This document shows, piece after piece, positions 9,899 through 19,978 of a stretch of DNA of 64,000 nucleotides. This DNA comes from Amycolatopsis cihanbeyliensis (GTDB lineage Bacteria; Actinomycetota; Actinomycetes; Mycobacteriales; Pseudonocardiaceae). Location of the stretch: positions 5,676,001 through 5,740,000 of the forward strand of contig NZ_VFML01000001.1 in assembly GCF_006715045.1 (NCBI RefSeq). Direction: 5' to 3'. The translations under genes were made by a program, and so were the position numbers. The notes under the pieces were generated by a model. The model saw nothing but the letters and a program-made list of their open reading frames with translations, was not told where the DNA came from and ran no database searches. Every line of letters starts with the position of its first letter. Within the stretch, counting starts at the first letter, position 1.

Positions 9899-10432
9899 TC
9901 AGACACCGGCCCGCCCGCGTAGCGAACCCAGCAGCACTCGGAGCAGGTCGGCAAGTTGTTCCCGTTGCTCGGGGGACAGTTCGGCGAGCAACTCGTCCTC
10001 GTGCAGCAGCAACAGGTCCACGGTCCGCTCGATGGTGGCGTGCCCCTCCGGGGTGAGCTCGATGAACACGCCCCTGCGGTCCTGCGTGGAACGCACCCTG
10101 CGGACCAGCCCGGCCTTCTCCGCGCGGGCGACTCGCTGGGACACCGCTCCCGCGGTCACCAGCATGCGGTGCGCCAGCTCGCTCGCGGTCAGCCGGTAGG
10201 GCTCGCCTACCCGGCGAAGGGCGCTGAGCAGGTCCCTGGTCGCCGAGTCCATGCCGAGCCGGAGCATCGTCTCCCTCCGGTCCTCCTCGAGCAGCTTGCT
10301 GATCTGCCAGATCCGGGTGATCACACCGATCGAGGACACCGGGGTGCCAGGACGCTCCCGCAACCAGGACCGCTGGATCTCGTCCACCGCGTCGCTTGAC
10401 GGATTATCCGACCCGCCTCTAGTGTCGCTCAT
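9899..10432 (-). CDS. MarR family transcriptional regulator
   Basis: The 177-residue winged-helix protein has the MarR core: RDLLSALRRVGEPYRLTASELA, then the recognition helix region VTAGAVSQRVARAEKAGLV and the wing RSTQDRRGVFIELT (about 85-145). It is divergent from an SDR gene with only 33 bases between starts. An A+T-rich palindrome lies in that gap, so it probably represses itself and the SDR in response to a small aromatic or related ligand. The ligand is not predictable. Confidence 0.92.
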   Translation of the reverse strand: MSDTRGGSDNPSSDAVDEIQRSWLRERPGTPVSSIGVITRIWQISKLLEEDRRETMLRLGMDSATRDLLSALRRVGEPYRLTASELAHRMLVTAGAVSQRVARAEKAGLVRRVRSTQDRRGVFIELTPEGHATIERTVDLLLLHEDELLAELSPEQREQLADLLRVLLGSLRGRAGV

Positions 10433-10440
10433 AATATAAA

Positions 10441-10454
10441 CTTTAACACTAAAG
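10441..10454. promoter_or_regulatory. Candidate MarR operator
   Basis: CTTTA-ACAC-TAAAG is a perfect 5-bp-arm inverted repeat inside the 33-base gap between the divergent MarR and SDR starts. The gap is strikingly A+T-rich for this genome and must hold both promoters. A bound dimer would block both. The assignment is inferred from position and symmetry. Confidence 0.5.
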
Positions 10455-10465
10455 GAACTATTGTC

Positions 10466-11197
10466 ATGCCCCACCCCAATGAAGTTCTGGTAACCGGAGG
10501 TGGAACGGGTATCGGCTGTGCGGTAGCCGCGCTGCTCGCCGAATCCGGCGACCGGGTCACCATCACCGGCCGCAGAGAGCACGTGCTACGCGAGGCCGCC
10601 ACCCGGCTGGGAGTCCGCTATGTCGCTTTTGACGCGACCGATCCCGATGCCGTCAGTGCGGCACTCGAGAAATTGCCGGACCGGATCGACGTACTGGTGA
10701 ACAATGCGGGCGGAAATACCGATATCGGTACCGAGCCCCCGGCTGCGGACGACCTCGCCGGGATCGCCGCGGCCTGGCGGTCCAACCTGGACGCCAACCT
10801 GCTCAGCGCCGTGCTGGTGACCACCGCGGTGCGGTCCCGGCTGGGCCGTGGTGGGCGGGTGGTCACGATCGGCTCGATCGCCGCCCGCACGGGAGCCGGT
10901 TCCTACGGTGCGGCCAAGGCCGCGCTCGAGGCGTGGAATGCCGACCTGGCCCGCGGCCTCGGCCCGCACGGGATCACCGCGAACGTGGTCGCCCCCGGCC
11001 TGGTCGAGGAGACCGAGTTCTTCGGCGAGCTGCTGCCCCCTGAGCGCCGGGCGCGGCTGGTCGCGGACACGTTCACCCAGCGCGCGGGCGTCCCGGAGGA
11101 TGTGGCCGCGACCGTGGAGTTCCTCGCCGGTCCCGGCGCGGGCCACGTCACCGGGCAGGTGCTGCACGTCAACGGTGGCGCCCACCTCGGCCACTGA
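10466..11197 (+). CDS. Short-chain dehydrogenase/reductase
   Basis: Classical SDR of 243 residues with NAD(P) motif TGGGTGIG (about 10-17), NNAGG (about 80-84) and the Tyr-Lys pair in SYGAAKAALE (about 150-158). It resembles 3-ketoacyl-ACP reductase-like SDRs, but the substrate is unknown. The ATG follows an AAGGAAC site. It is divergent from a MarR regulator that probably controls it. A large palindromic unit lies just after its stop. Confidence 0.9.
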   Translation: MPHPNEVLVTGGGTGIGCAVAALLAESGDRVTITGRREHVLREAATRLGVRYVAFDATDPDAVSAALEKLPDRIDVLVNNAGGNTDIGTEPPAADDLAGIAAAWRSNLDANLLSAVLVTTAVRSRLGRGGRVVTIGSIAARTGAGSYGAAKAALEAWNADLARGLGPHGITANVVAPGLVEETEFFGELLPPERRARLVADTFTQRAGVPEDVAATVEFLAGPGAGHVTGQVLHVNGGAHLGH

Positions 11198-11204
11198 GGC
11201 AGTG

Positions 11205-11285
11205 CCCTGAACGTGGCTTTCCGGACGTTCAGCGTTGCGAACGGCACTATTGAGACATCTGATGTCTCGAACGCCACGTTCAGGG
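11205..11285. repeat. Nested palindromic intergenic unit / bidirectional terminator
   Basis: Outer arms CCCTGAACGTGGC (11205-11217) and GCCACGTTCAGGG (11273-11285) are perfect complements. They enclose a second perfect hairpin, GAGACAT-CTG-ATGTCTC (11252-11268). The unit lies between the convergent SDR and sugar dehydrogenase genes, so it can terminate both. The two-level structure is more than a terminator needs and resembles dispersed palindromic repeats of Pseudonocardiaceae genomes. Confidence 0.7.
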
Positions 11286-11294
11286 GCTTTGGGG

Positions 11295-12500
11295 TCAGGC
11301 CGGGGTGACCCGCAGCAGCTTGTCGTTGGTGCCGTTGGAGGTGGTGACGTACAGCGCCCCGTCCGGTCCGCTGCGGACCGCGCGCAGCCTGCCGTAGGTG
11401 TCGCCGAACTCCGGTGGGAGGGTGACCTCGGCGACCTCGCCCGCGCTGTCCAGCCGGAACAACAGCATCTTCTGCCCGCGGAGTGCCACCACGGCCAGCC
11501 GGTTCTCCAGCTCGCCCCACTGCGAACCGGTGAGGAAGGCGGCCCCGCACGGCGCCTGGGTCACGTCCCCGGATGTCCACAGCTCCGGAACGGCGTCGGG
11601 GAACCGGTCCAGGTCGGTCATCGGTACGTCCTCGTCGTAGTCGTCGACCGTGCCGCCACGCGAGGGGTCCCAGCCGTAGTTGCCGCCGGGCCGCAACCGG
11701 TTGAGCTCGTCGTGCGCGGTGGGACCGTGCTCGGAGGTGTAGACCGCCCCGGTCGCCGGATGCACCGCGACGCCCTGCACGTTGCGGTGGCCGTAGGTGT
11801 GCACGCGCCGCTGCGCCGGGTCGTCGGCGCCGGCGAAGGGATTGTCCGGCAGCGGTTCCCCGGTTCTCAGGTCGATGCGCAGCACCTTGCCGCCGAGGCT
11901 GCCGAGGTCCTGCGGGATGGCCGGGTCCTCCGCGGTGTCCCCGGTACCGACCAGCAACGCCCCGTCGGCGGCGATCGTCGGCCGGCAACCGGAGTGCCTG
12001 CCGCTCTGGTTCACCGGCAGCCCGGTGAGCAGGTCGCCGACCCTGGTCGCGCTGCGCCCGTCCGGAGCCAGCGTCCAGGTGACCAGCCGGACGTCCACCG
12101 CGCGCCCGTTCTCCTCGTAGGTCTGGCAGGTGGTGAACCGGCGGGACTCGGCGAAGTCCGGGTGCACCACCATGCCCAGCAGGCCACCCTCGCCGCGGAC
12201 GTGCACGTCGGAGAGGTCGGCGTCCACCTCGGTCACCGAGGCTCCCGGCCTGGTGCCGGAGACCAGTGCCAGCCGGGCGGGCCGCTGGGTGACCAGCACC
12301 TTTCCGCTGGGCAGGAAACCGATGTCCCAACCGTGTTCCAGGCCGTCGGTGACCTCCTGCACGGTGAACAGCTCGCCGGTGCTCGGGGTTGGCGGGGCCT
12401 GCCGACCGCTCTCGCCGGCCTCGGTCGGTGACTGGGTACAGGCCGTCGCGGTGCCGACGAGAGCGAGCAGGGCGGCGGTTCCGGCGAGTCGCGCACGCAT
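11295..12500 (-). CDS. PQQ-dependent sugar dehydrogenase-like lipoprotein
   Basis: Soluble glucose/sorbosone dehydrogenase family (six-bladed propeller), exported as a lipoprotein with lipobox TATAC (Cys about 21). Family motifs include HSGCRPTIAADGALLVGTGD, YGHRNVQGVAVHP and SEHGPTAHDELNRLRPGGNY, which carry the PQQ and Ca2+ ligands. The length of 401 residues is normal. It is divergent from mfd. No PQQ synthesis genes are in the window, so the cofactor would come from elsewhere or be absent. Confidence 0.9.
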   Translation of the reverse strand: MRARLAGTAALLALVGTATACTQSPTEAGESGRQAPPTPSTGELFTVQEVTDGLEHGWDIGFLPSGKVLVTQRPARLALVSGTRPGASVTEVDADLSDVHVRGEGGLLGMVVHPDFAESRRFTTCQTYEENGRAVDVRLVTWTLAPDGRSATRVGDLLTGLPVNQSGRHSGCRPTIAADGALLVGTGDTAEDPAIPQDLGSLGGKVLRIDLRTGEPLPDNPFAGADDPAQRRVHTYGHRNVQGVAVHPATGAVYTSEHGPTAHDELNRLRPGGNYGWDPSRGGTVDDYDEDVPMTDLDRFPDAVPELWTSGDVTQAPCGAAFLTGSQWGELENRLAVVALRGQKMLLFRLDSAGEVAEVTLPPEFGDTYGRLRAVRSGPDGALYVTTSNGTNDKLLRVTPA

Positions 12501-12655
12501 CCCCTCAGCATGCCCGCGCCGGCGTTGGCTCGCTGTGTGAACGCGAGCATGATCCGCTCCGCGTCCCGGCGGTCGCCGGACGTACCCTGGTCACAACCCC
12601 TCGCCCCGCTGGTTCCGGCGAGGGTGTCGCCTGGTTTTCGTGAGGGGATCTTTCG

Positions 12656-15600
12656 GTGACCGAAGGTTGCTTGTCCGGACTGCTGTCCGCCGTCCTGCCC
12701 GACCCCACCCTGCAGGGGGTGGTGACGCGGGCGGGCGCGCCGATACTGGACCTCGAGGGTACGAACGCCAGCAGGCAGCTGGTCGCCGCCGCGCTGGCCT
12801 CGGCCGAGGGTGCGAACCGGCCGGTGCTCGCGGTCACCGCCACCGGGAGGGAGGCCGACGAGCTGACCGCCGCGCTGACCGACCTGCTCGGTCCCGGCAC
12901 GGTCGCCGCCTTCCCGTCCTGGGAAACGTTGCCGCACGAACGGCTCTCCCCCCGCGCGGACACCGTCGGCAGGCGGCTGGAAGTGCTGCACCGGCTGAAC
13001 CAGCCGGACCAGGACGGCCTGCGGGTGGTGGTCGCGACCGTGCGCAGCCTGATCCAGCCGATGGCGCCCGGGCTCGGCTCGCTCGCCCCGGTCGAGCTGC
13101 GGGTCGGCGAGGAGCAGGAGTTCGAGCAGGTGCTCGAGCGGCTGATCGAGCTGGCCTACACCCGGGTGGACATGGTGGAGAAGCGCGGGGAGTTCGCCGT
13201 GCGCGGCGGCATCCTGGACGTCTTCGGACCCACGGCCGAGCACCCGCACCGGGTGGAGTTCTGGGGCGACGAGGTCAGCGAGATCCGCATGTTCGCGGTG
13301 TCCGACCAGCGGTCGCTGCCGGGCGAAGCGGCCGAGGTCGAGGCGATCACCGCCACGCCCTGCCGGGAGTTGCTGCTCACCAGCAGGGTCAAGAGCACGG
13401 CTCGCGGCCTCGCCGAGACCTACGCCGCGGACGCCCACCTTGCCGAGATGCTGACCAAGATCGCCGACGGGATCCCGTGCGAGGGCATGGAAGCGTTGAT
13501 CCCGGTGCTGTGCGAGGGCGAGCTCGACCTGCTCACCGACGCCATGCCGGAGGGCACGCACGTGCTGCTGGCCGATCCGGAGAAGATCCGGACCCGCGCG
13601 CACGACCTGGTCCGCACCGGGCAGGAGTTCCTCGAGGCATCCTGGTCGGTGGCCGCCGAGGGGGGCAAGGCCCCGATCGACCTCGGCGCCTCGGCCTACC
13701 GCGACCTCGGCACGGTGCGGCGGCACGCGACCGAGGCCGGCAGGGCGTGGTGGACGCTGTCCCAGCTGACCAGCGAGGGTGCCGGGGTCTACCGGGTGGC
13801 GATCGAGGCGGCGCCCGGCTACCGCGGCGAGTTCGAGCGGGCGGCGGGCGAGCTACGCGCGCATACCGCCTCCGGTGGGGCGGCCGTACTGGTGGTGGCC
13901 GGCGCGGGGACCGCGGCCAGGGCGGTGGAGCAGCTGTCCACGGCCGAGGTACCCGCGACGTTGGCGGCCGACGGGTTGGCCGGGCCGCCGAGACCGGGGG
14001 TGGTCACCGTCACCCGCGGTGGGCTTTCCGGCGGTTTCGTCGTGCCGGAGCGTGCGTTGGTGGTGCTCGCCGAGGCCGACCTCACCGGCCGTGGCTCCAG
14101 TACCGGACCGTCCACAAGGGACATGAACACGAAGATGCCGTCCCGGCGGCGCAACGCGGTGGATCCGCTGGCGCTCAAGGCGGGCGACTACGTGGTGCAC
14201 GACCAGCACGGCATCGGCCGGTTCGTGGAGATGGTGCAGCGCACCGTGGGTGGCGCCACCCGGGAGTACCTGGTGCTGGAGTACGCCTCGTCCAAGCGCG
14301 GCCATCCCGGTGACCGGTTGTTCGTGCCCACCGACCAGCTCGACGAGGTCTCCCGCTACGTCGGCGGCGAGCTGCCGACGCTGAACAAGCTCGGCGGCTC
14401 GGACTGGAAGAACACCAAGGCGAAGGCGCGCAAGGCGGTCAAGGAGATCGCCGCCGAACTGGTCCAGCTCTACGCCGCGCGGCAGGCCGCCCCCGGTCAC
14501 GCTTTCGGGCAGGACACGCCGTGGCAGGCCGAGCTGGAGGACGCCTTCCCGTTCGTGGAGACCGGTGACCAGCTCGCCGCGATCGACGAGGCGAAGAGCG
14601 ATATGGCGCGCAGCGTGCCGATGGACAGGGTGATCTGCGGCGACGTCGGTTACGGCAAGACCGAGATCGCGGTGCGCGCCGCGTTCAAGGCCGTGCAGGA
14701 CGGCAAGCAGGTGGTGGTGCTGGTGCCGACCACCCTGCTCGCCCAGCAGCACCTGAACACCTTCACCGAGCGGATGCAGGCCTTCCCGGTGACCATCAAA
14801 GGCTTTTCCCGGTTCACCGACCCGCACGAGGCCGAGCAGACCACCGCCGGGCTCGCCGAGGGCGAGGTGGACATCGTGATCGGCACGCACCGGCTGCTGC
14901 AGACCGGGATCCGGTACAAGGACCTCGGGCTGATCATCGTGGACGAGGAGCAGCGGTTCGGCGTCGAGCACAAGGAGCACATCAAGGCGCTGCGCACGCA
15001 CGTGGACGTGCTGACCATGTCGGCGACGCCGATCCCGCGGACGCTGGAGATGAGCCTCGCCGGGATCAGGGAGATGTCCACCATCCTGACCCCGCCGGAG
15101 GACCGGCACCCGATCCTGACCTACGTCGGTGCCTACGACGACAAGCAGGTGGGAGCGGCCGTCCGGCGCGAGCTGATGCGCGACGGCCAGGTGTTCTACG
15201 TCCACAACCGGGTGTCCTCGATCGAGAAGGCCGCACGCCGGCTGCGGGAGCTGGTACCGGAGGCCAGGATCGTCACCGCGCACGGGCAGATGAACGAGCA
15301 CAAGCTCGAGCAGATCATCGCCGGCTTCTGGGAACGCGAGTACGACGTGCTGGTGTGCACCACGATCGTGGAGACCGGGCTGGACATCTCCAACGCCAAC
15401 ACGCTGATCGTGGAACGCGGCGACATGCTCGGCCTCGCCCAACTGCACCAGCTGCGTGGCCGGGTCGGCAGGGGCCGCGAGCGCGGGTACGCCTACTTCC
15501 TGTACCCGCCGGAGTCCCCGCTGACCGAGACCGCGCACGACCGGCTGGCCACCATCGCGCAGAACACCGAGCTCGGCTCGGGCATGGCCGTGGCCATGAA

Positions 15601-16246
15601 GGACCTCGAGATCCGCGGCGCGGGCAACATCCTCGGCGCCGAGCAGTCGGGACATATCGCGGGCGTGGGCTTCGACCTGTACGTCCGGCTGGTCGGCGAG
15701 GCGGTGGACGCCTTCCGCAAGGACGCGGGCGCGGGCTCGGGCGAGGAGGAAGGAACGCCCACCGAGGTCCGCGTCGACCTGCCGATCGACGCGCACATCC
15801 CGCACGACTACGTGCCGGGGGAGCGGTTGCGACTGGAGGCGTACCGCAAGATCGCCGCCGCCCCGGACGGCGCGGGCCTGGAGGAGGTACGTGCCGAGCT
15901 GGTCGACCGCTACGGGCAGCCGCCGGCCCCGGTGGGCAGGTTGCTCGCGGTGGCGCGGTTCCGGCACGCCTGCCGGGCCGCGGGGGTGACCGAGGTGACC
16001 TTGCAGGGCAACAACATCCGGCTCACCCCGCTGGCGCTGGCCGAGTCGCAGCTGGTGCGGCTGAAGCGGCTGTACCCGAAGGCCGTCTACAAGTCGGTGA
16101 CCAGCACGGTGTCGGTGCCCAAGCCGACCGAGGGGCCCGCGGGCGGCCGGATCGGCGCGCCCCCGCTGCGGGATGAGGCCCTGCTGGACTGGTGCACCCA
16201 GTTGCTGACCTCGATGACCAGGCAACCGGTCGCTGTGACTCCGTGA
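12656..16246 (+). CDS. mfd: Transcription-repair coupling factor
   Basis: Removes RNA polymerase stalled at lesions and recruits UvrA. At 1196 residues it is full length. It contains a UvrB-like N-terminal module (about 1-350), a CarD-like RNAP-interaction domain starting near 500 ([20 protein letters not shown]), a helicase core with Walker [10 protein letters not shown] (about 662) and Walker [11 protein letters not shown], the RG motif region [14 protein letters not shown], and the C-terminal TRCF domain. GTG 12656 follows GAGGGG. It heads the run toward the SurA-like lipoprotein and mazG. Confidence 0.97.
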   Translation: MTEGCLSGLLSAVLPDPTLQGVVTRAGAPILDLEGTNASRQLVAAALASAEGANRPVLAVTATGREADELTAALTDLLGPGTVAAFPSWETLPHERLSPRADTVGRRLEVLHRLNQPDQDGLRVVVATVRSLIQPMAPGLGSLAPVELRVGEEQEFEQVLERLIELAYTRVDMVEKRGEFAVRGGILDVFGPTAEHPHRVEFWGDEVSEIRMFAVSDQRSLPGEAAEVEAITATPCRELLLTSRVKSTARGLAETYAADAHLAEMLTKIADGIPCEGMEALIPVLCEGELDLLTDAMPEGTHVLLADPEKIRTRAHDLVRTGQEFLEASWSVAAEGGKAPIDLGASAYRDLGTVRRHATEAGRAWWTLSQLTSEGAGVYRVAIEAAPGYRGEFERAAGELRAHTASGGAAVLVVAGAGTAARAVEQLSTAEVPATLAADGLAGPPRPGVVTVTRGGLSGGFVVPERALVVLAEADLTGRGSSTGPSTRDMNTKMPSRRRNAVDPLALKAGDYVVHDQHGIGRFVEMVQRTVGGATREYLVLEYASSKRGHPGDRLFVPTDQLDEVSRYVGGELPTLNKLGGSDWKNTKAKARKAVKEIAAELVQLYAARQAAPGHAFGQDTPWQAELEDAFPFVETGDQLAAIDEAKSDMARSVPMDRVICGDVGYGKTEIAVRAAFKAVQDGKQVVVLVPTTLLAQQHLNTFTERMQAFPVTIKGFSRFTDPHEAEQTTAGLAEGEVDIVIGTHRLLQTGIRYKDLGLIIVDEEQRFGVEHKEHIKALRTHVDVLTMSATPIPRTLEMSLAGIREMSTILTPPEDRHPILTYVGAYDDKQVGAAVRRELMRDGQVFYVHNRVSSIEKAARRLRELVPEARIVTAHGQMNEHKLEQIIAGFWEREYDVLVCTTIVETGLDISNANTLIVERGDMLGLAQLHQLRGRVGRGRERGYAYFLYPPESPLTETAHDRLATIAQNTELGSGMAVAMKDLEIRGAGNILGAEQSGHIAGVGFDLYVRLVGEAVDAFRKDAGAGSGEEEGTPTEVRVDLPIDAHIPHDYVPGERLRLEAYRKIAAAPDGAGLEEVRAELVDRYGQPPAPVGRLLAVARFRHACRAAGVTEVTLQGNNIRLTPLALAESQLVRLKRLYPKAVYKSVTSTVSVPKPTEGPAGGRIGAPPLRDEALLDWCTQLLTSMTRQPVAVTP

Positions 16247-16309
16247 CCGGTTTCGCGCCGGTACGGTGTTGTGGTCCCCGGGCCGAACTGTGAGAAGGTA
16301 CGCGTTGTG

Positions 16310-17269
16310 ATGAGGATCATCGGCCGCCCACGGGCTTTGCTTTCCGTTCTTGCCGCGTCGGCACTGCTGCTCACCGGGTGCGGGTCCGGTCCGAGCCAGG
16401 TCGACTCCGCCGCCATCGTCGGGGACAGGTCCGTCCCGCTCGGCGAGGTGCAGCACGAGATCCAGTGGTTGCTGGACAACGTGCCCGCCGCGCAGCAGGC
16501 GAAACAGCAGCGCAAGTTCGACAACGAGTCCCGCAAGGTCGTGCAGGGCCGGATCGTCCACGAACTGCTGGCGGTGGCCGCGCAGCGGGAGGGGCTGCGG
16601 GTCGACGAGCGCGAGGCCACCGAGCTGATCGAGAGCAGCGGCGGCCTCGACGCGGCCGCCAAGGCCGTGCAGATCGAGCCGAGCAGGGTCCACCAGGTCG
16701 CCACCGACCAGCTGATGCTGCAGCAGCTCGGGCAGAAGTACCTGCAGCGCCTCTCCGTCGACCTGATCGGCACCACGATCACCGAGGAAGGGCCGGGCGC
16801 TACCGCCGAGGACACGGCGCGGGCACTCGGCCGCAAGCTGGCCGCCGACCCGCACAACGCGGCGGAACTGCTGGGCAAGGAAGGCAGGCAGGTACTCGAT
16901 CGGCGGTTCGTGCTGGCCGAGGCCGTGCAGAGCAGCCCGGAGCTGGCGACCAGCGCGGTGTTCGGCGCCCGCGAGGGAACGGTGCTGGTGATCCAGCCCA
17001 GCAGGCAGCAGGGCGGCTGGCTGGTCGCGCTGGTCCGGGACCGGGACACCTCGGGCGCGGCCTCCGGCGGCGGCGCGGCCCAGCAACCCTCGAACCAGCA
17101 GGTGCTGTACTCGGTCGGGCTGCGGATGCTGCAGCCGATCGCCGACGAGCTCGGGATCAAGGTCAATCCCCGGTACGGCGTGTGGGATCAGGCCGGGATG
17201 ACCATCGCGCCGCGCGCGGAGGAGCGCACCGGCTACCAGTTCGAGGCGCGTATTACCGTGCAGCCATGA
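16310..17269 (+). CDS. SurA N-terminal domain-like lipoprotein
   Basis: Exported lipoprotein (lipobox LLTGC, Cys about 24) with a SurA/trigger-factor-like helical chaperone domain (about 35-165). Typical stretches are DRSVPLGEVQHEIQ and VVQGRIVHELLAVAAQREGL. No PPIase catalytic domain follows. It probably assists folding or periplasmic quality control. Start choice is between GTG 16307 (8 bases after AGAAGG) and ATG 16310. Its stop overlaps the mazG start by 4 bases. M. tuberculosis has no gene here between mfd and mazG, so this is a Pseudonocardiaceae-type addition. Confidence 0.87.
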   Translation: MRIIGRPRALLSVLAASALLLTGCGSGPSQVDSAAIVGDRSVPLGEVQHEIQWLLDNVPAAQQAKQQRKFDNESRKVVQGRIVHELLAVAAQREGLRVDEREATELIESSGGLDAAAKAVQIEPSRVHQVATDQLMLQQLGQKYLQRLSVDLIGTTITEEGPGATAEDTARALGRKLAADPHNAAELLGKEGRQVLDRRFVLAEAVQSSPELATSAVFGAREGTVLVIQPSRQQGGWLVALVRDRDTSGAASGGGAAQQPSNQQVLYSVGLRMLQPIADELGIKVNPRYGVWDQAGMTIAPRAEERTGYQFEARITVQP

Positions 17270-18222
17270 CCCTGCCGCACCCCACCGTGGTGCTCGTGCC
17301 GGCGGCCATGCCCGGCGTGCTGCCCGCGGCCGCCTGGCCCGTGTTGCGTGCCGCCGACGCGGTGTACGCCGCGGCCGACCTGCCGGAGGCCACCGCGGGC
17401 GCCCTGGACGTCAAGCCCGCGCCGGCCCCGGCCGAGCTGGTGCGGCAGCGGGCCGTCACGCTGGTCGCGGCCTCGGCCGAGGAGCCGGGAGCCGCGGCGC
17501 TGATCGCCGCCGGGGCCACGGTGGTCGGCACCCCGGCGCCCGGGCTGGTGCGGGCCGTCGAGGTGATGGACCGGCTGCGTGCGCCAGGCGGGTGCCCGTG
17601 GGACGCGGTGCAGACCCACGAGTCGCTGCGGCAGTACCTGGTCGAGGAGACCTACGAGCTGCTCGACTCGATCGAGGACGGCGATCGCGCCGCGATGCGC
17701 GAGGAGCTCGGGGACGTGCTGCTGCAGGTGCTTTTCCACGCCAGGGTGGCTGCCGAGCACCCTGCGGACCCGTTCGGCATCGAGGAGGTCGCCGAGGTAC
17801 TGGTGGACAAGCTCGTCGGCAGGCACCCGCATGTGTTCGCCGGCGCCGAGGTGGTGCACTCGGCCGAGCACCAGCAGTCGCGCTGGGAGGAGCTGAAACA
17901 GAACGAGAAGCGTCGTGAGTCCCTTGTGGATGGTGTGGCGTTCGGTCAGCCCGCCGCGGCGCTGGCGGGGAAGCTGGGTCAGCGCACCGGCAGGGCCGAG
18001 GTGCCGTTCGACCTGCTCCCCGCGGGAGCGGACGAGGGGGCGAAGCTGTTCCGGCTGGCCGCGGCGGCGCGCCGGGCGGGGATCGACCCCGAGGGCGAGC
18101 TGCGGGCGGTGGCCAAGGAGTTCGCGCGGCGGGTCCGCTCGGCCGAGCAGGCCGCCCGTGCGGACGGCAGGGACCAGGCGACCCTGGACGCGGATGGCTG
18201 GCGCCGGTACTGGCCGCGCTGA
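17266..18222 (+). CDS. mazG: Nucleoside triphosphate pyrophosphohydrolase MazG
   Basis: House-cleaning NTPase that hydrolyses abnormal NTPs to NMP and PPi. The long actinobacterial form (318 residues) has a non-catalytic N-terminal segment of about 100 residues. The MazG core follows with Mg-binding motif EETYELLDSIEDG and EELGDVLLQVLFHA (about 126-160), then KRRESLVDGV and an all-helical tail. The ATG at 17266 overlaps the previous stop (ATGA). The neighbourhood mfd-mazG-eno matches mycobacteria. Confidence 0.95.
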   Translation: MTLPHPTVVLVPAAMPGVLPAAAWPVLRAADAVYAAADLPEATAGALDVKPAPAPAELVRQRAVTLVAASAEEPGAAALIAAGATVVGTPAPGLVRAVEVMDRLRAPGGCPWDAVQTHESLRQYLVEETYELLDSIEDGDRAAMREELGDVLLQVLFHARVAAEHPADPFGIEEVAEVLVDKLVGRHPHVFAGAEVVHSAEHQQSRWEELKQNEKRRESLVDGVAFGQPAAALAGKLGQRTGRAEVPFDLLPAGADEGAKLFRLAAAARRAGIDPEGELRAVAKEFARRVRSAEQAARADGRDQATLDADGWRRYWPR

Positions 18223-18409
18223 CGCCAGTGCTGTCAGGAACGCGCGGCACGACCGGCTCGGCGAGGCCCGGAGTCCGGTCACGGCCGTCACCTCCGCGGG
18301 TCGCGCGCCCCGCCTCCCCGCTCGTGGACTCCGCCAAGCGCGCGCTTCTCCACTCACTACCGCAGGTCCCAGCGGTTCTCCGGCGCTCTGTCCCACGTAA
18401 CCTGAACGA

Positions 18410-19234
18410 GTGGTCGAACCCGCTCAGTCCGGGCCCGGGGTGACCGAGCCCGCCGCTCGCCCGCCGCGCCGCTACGTGGGCCGGATCGTGCTCACCCTGG
18501 CGCTGATCGGCACCGCGATCACCCTGATCCTGACCATCGGTGTGCACCCTGACGAGGCCCCGGAGGAGCCGCCGCTGACCGTGCCGGAGCAGCGGCCCGA
18601 GCCGCGGGCGGCCGCGCCGCGGGCCGCGCTGGTCGCCCCGGAGGACCGGCCGAACGAGTCCGATCAGGAGGAGCTGGACGCCTGGGCCGAGCGGGTCGCC
18701 GAGGCCACCAGGGTGCCGGCGAGGGTGCTCGCCGCCTACGGGCGGGCCGAGATGTGGCTGCGCAACGAGCAGCCCGGATGCCACCTTTCCTGGGGGACCT
18801 TGGCCGGGATCGGCAGGGTCGAGTCCCGGCACGGCAACTTCGGCGGCGCCCGGATCGGCGCGGACGGCCGGACCACGCAGCCGATCGTCGGTGTCCCGCT
18901 GGACGGCTCACCCGGGGTCCGGAAGGTCCCGGACACCGACGGGGGGAAGCTGGACGGCGACCGGGCCTGGGACCGGGCCGTGGGACCGTTGCAGTTCCTT
19001 CCGGGCACCTGGCGGGAGTGGGGTGTGCGGGCCACCAGGGACGGCGAGCCGCCCAACCCGCAGAACATCGACGACGCCGCGGTGGCCGCGGCCCGCTACC
19101 TGTGCGCCGAGGGGCGTGACCTGACCGATCCGAACGGCTGGTGGGACGCCGTGCTCACGTACAACCGGTCCATCTCCTACGCCCAGGACGTGTTCAGTGG
19201 CGCCGACGCCTACGCCGCCGCCACCCTCCCCTGA
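18410..19234 (+). CDS. Membrane-anchored lytic transglycosylase (LpqU-position)
   Basis: Peptidoglycan-cleaving enzyme of the SLT_2/MltB-like type. A short cytosolic head is followed by a membrane anchor (about 24-45), a Pro/Glu/Arg-rich linker (about 48-85) and the catalytic domain with Glu in IGRVESRHG (about 142-150) and VGPLQFLPGTWREWG. The position matches M. tuberculosis lpqU (Rv1022), but there is an N-terminal helix instead of a lipobox. GTG 18410 sits 6 bases after the -10 TAACCT (18398-18403), indicating a leaderless mRNA. A paralogue lies at 23086. Confidence 0.88.
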   Translation: MVEPAQSGPGVTEPAARPPRRYVGRIVLTLALIGTAITLILTIGVHPDEAPEEPPLTVPEQRPEPRAAAPRAALVAPEDRPNESDQEELDAWAERVAEATRVPARVLAAYGRAEMWLRNEQPGCHLSWGTLAGIGRVESRHGNFGGARIGADGRTTQPIVGVPLDGSPGVRKVPDTDGGKLDGDRAWDRAVGPLQFLPGTWREWGVRATRDGEPPNPQNIDDAAVAAARYLCAEGRDLTDPNGWWDAVLTYNRSISYAQDVFSGADAYAAATLP

Positions 19235-19257
19235 AGGGCCGGTCAGGGTGCAGGGGG

Positions 19258-19659
19258 TCAGCCGTCGCTCAGGGCTAGGCGGGCGCTGACCTCGCCCACC
19301 GCCTCCTGGTACTCAGGAAGCGGGTACATCGCCCAGGCCATCCGCATCTGCCCCAACGCCTCCACCAGCCTGCCGAGCCGTTGCAGGGTCCTGCCGAGGA
19401 CGAAGCGCGCGTAGTGGTCGGCGGGGTCCAGCTCGATCGTCCTGCTCAACGCCGTCTCCGCATGCCGGAGCTGCGCGGAATGGAAGTACGCGCGGCCGGC
19501 GAGTAGTTGCACGCTCGGCTTGTCCGGTTCGGCGTGCAACACCGGCGCCAGCGCCCGCAACGCTTCCAGGGGCGCGTGCCGCACCAGCTCCTCGGCCCGG
19601 CGGAACGCCTGGAACCGGGACTCACCGTGCGGTTCGGCTGCTGGTTCCTGATCGACCAT
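19258..19659 (-). CDS. Small tetratricopeptide repeat protein
   Basis: The 133-residue soluble protein is made almost wholly of TPR helices (about 15-125; for example LAGRAYFHSAQLRHAETALS and ARFVLGRTLQRLGRLVEAL). It probably acts as a protein-protein adaptor. Such single TPR proteins are common next to eno in Pseudonocardiaceae, but the partner is unknown. It is convergent with the transglycosylase gene, with 23 bases between stops. Confidence 0.82.
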   Translation of the reverse strand: MVDQEPAAEPHGESRFQAFRRAEELVRHAPLEALRALAPVLHAEPDKPSVQLLAGRAYFHSAQLRHAETALSRTIELDPADHYARFVLGRTLQRLGRLVEALGQMRMAWAMYPLPEYQEAVGEVSARLALSDG

Positions 19660-19978
19660 GGTGGTCTCGACGGTACTCCCGACCCCGCCGAATCTCGAGC
19701 TTTTCGCCGCATGGCGCCCTTTCCAGGTTCCGCGGTCAACCGGTCAACAGCCGGGAGGGCCATACCGACCAACAGGCGGTACTCGCGTTCCGGGGTGAGT
19801 CGTGCACGCAGATCCACTGGGTCCGGGGTGCTGGTGCCGGTGAAGGCGATCCCGGTCCCGGCAAGGCCGGATCGCCGCCTGATCGGGGGCCGGCTTCCGC
19901 GGACGGCGGCTGTGCCTGATCGGCCGGCGGCCCGGGGACTTGCACGTGCCGATCACCGGCATGATGGACTTGTCCGCC
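19660..19978. other. Intergenic region, no gene seen
   Basis: About 320 bases between the TPR and VOC genes, transcribed divergently away from it. No open frame has credible codon bias and no strong palindrome is present. It presumably holds the two promoters. Confidence 0.5.
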
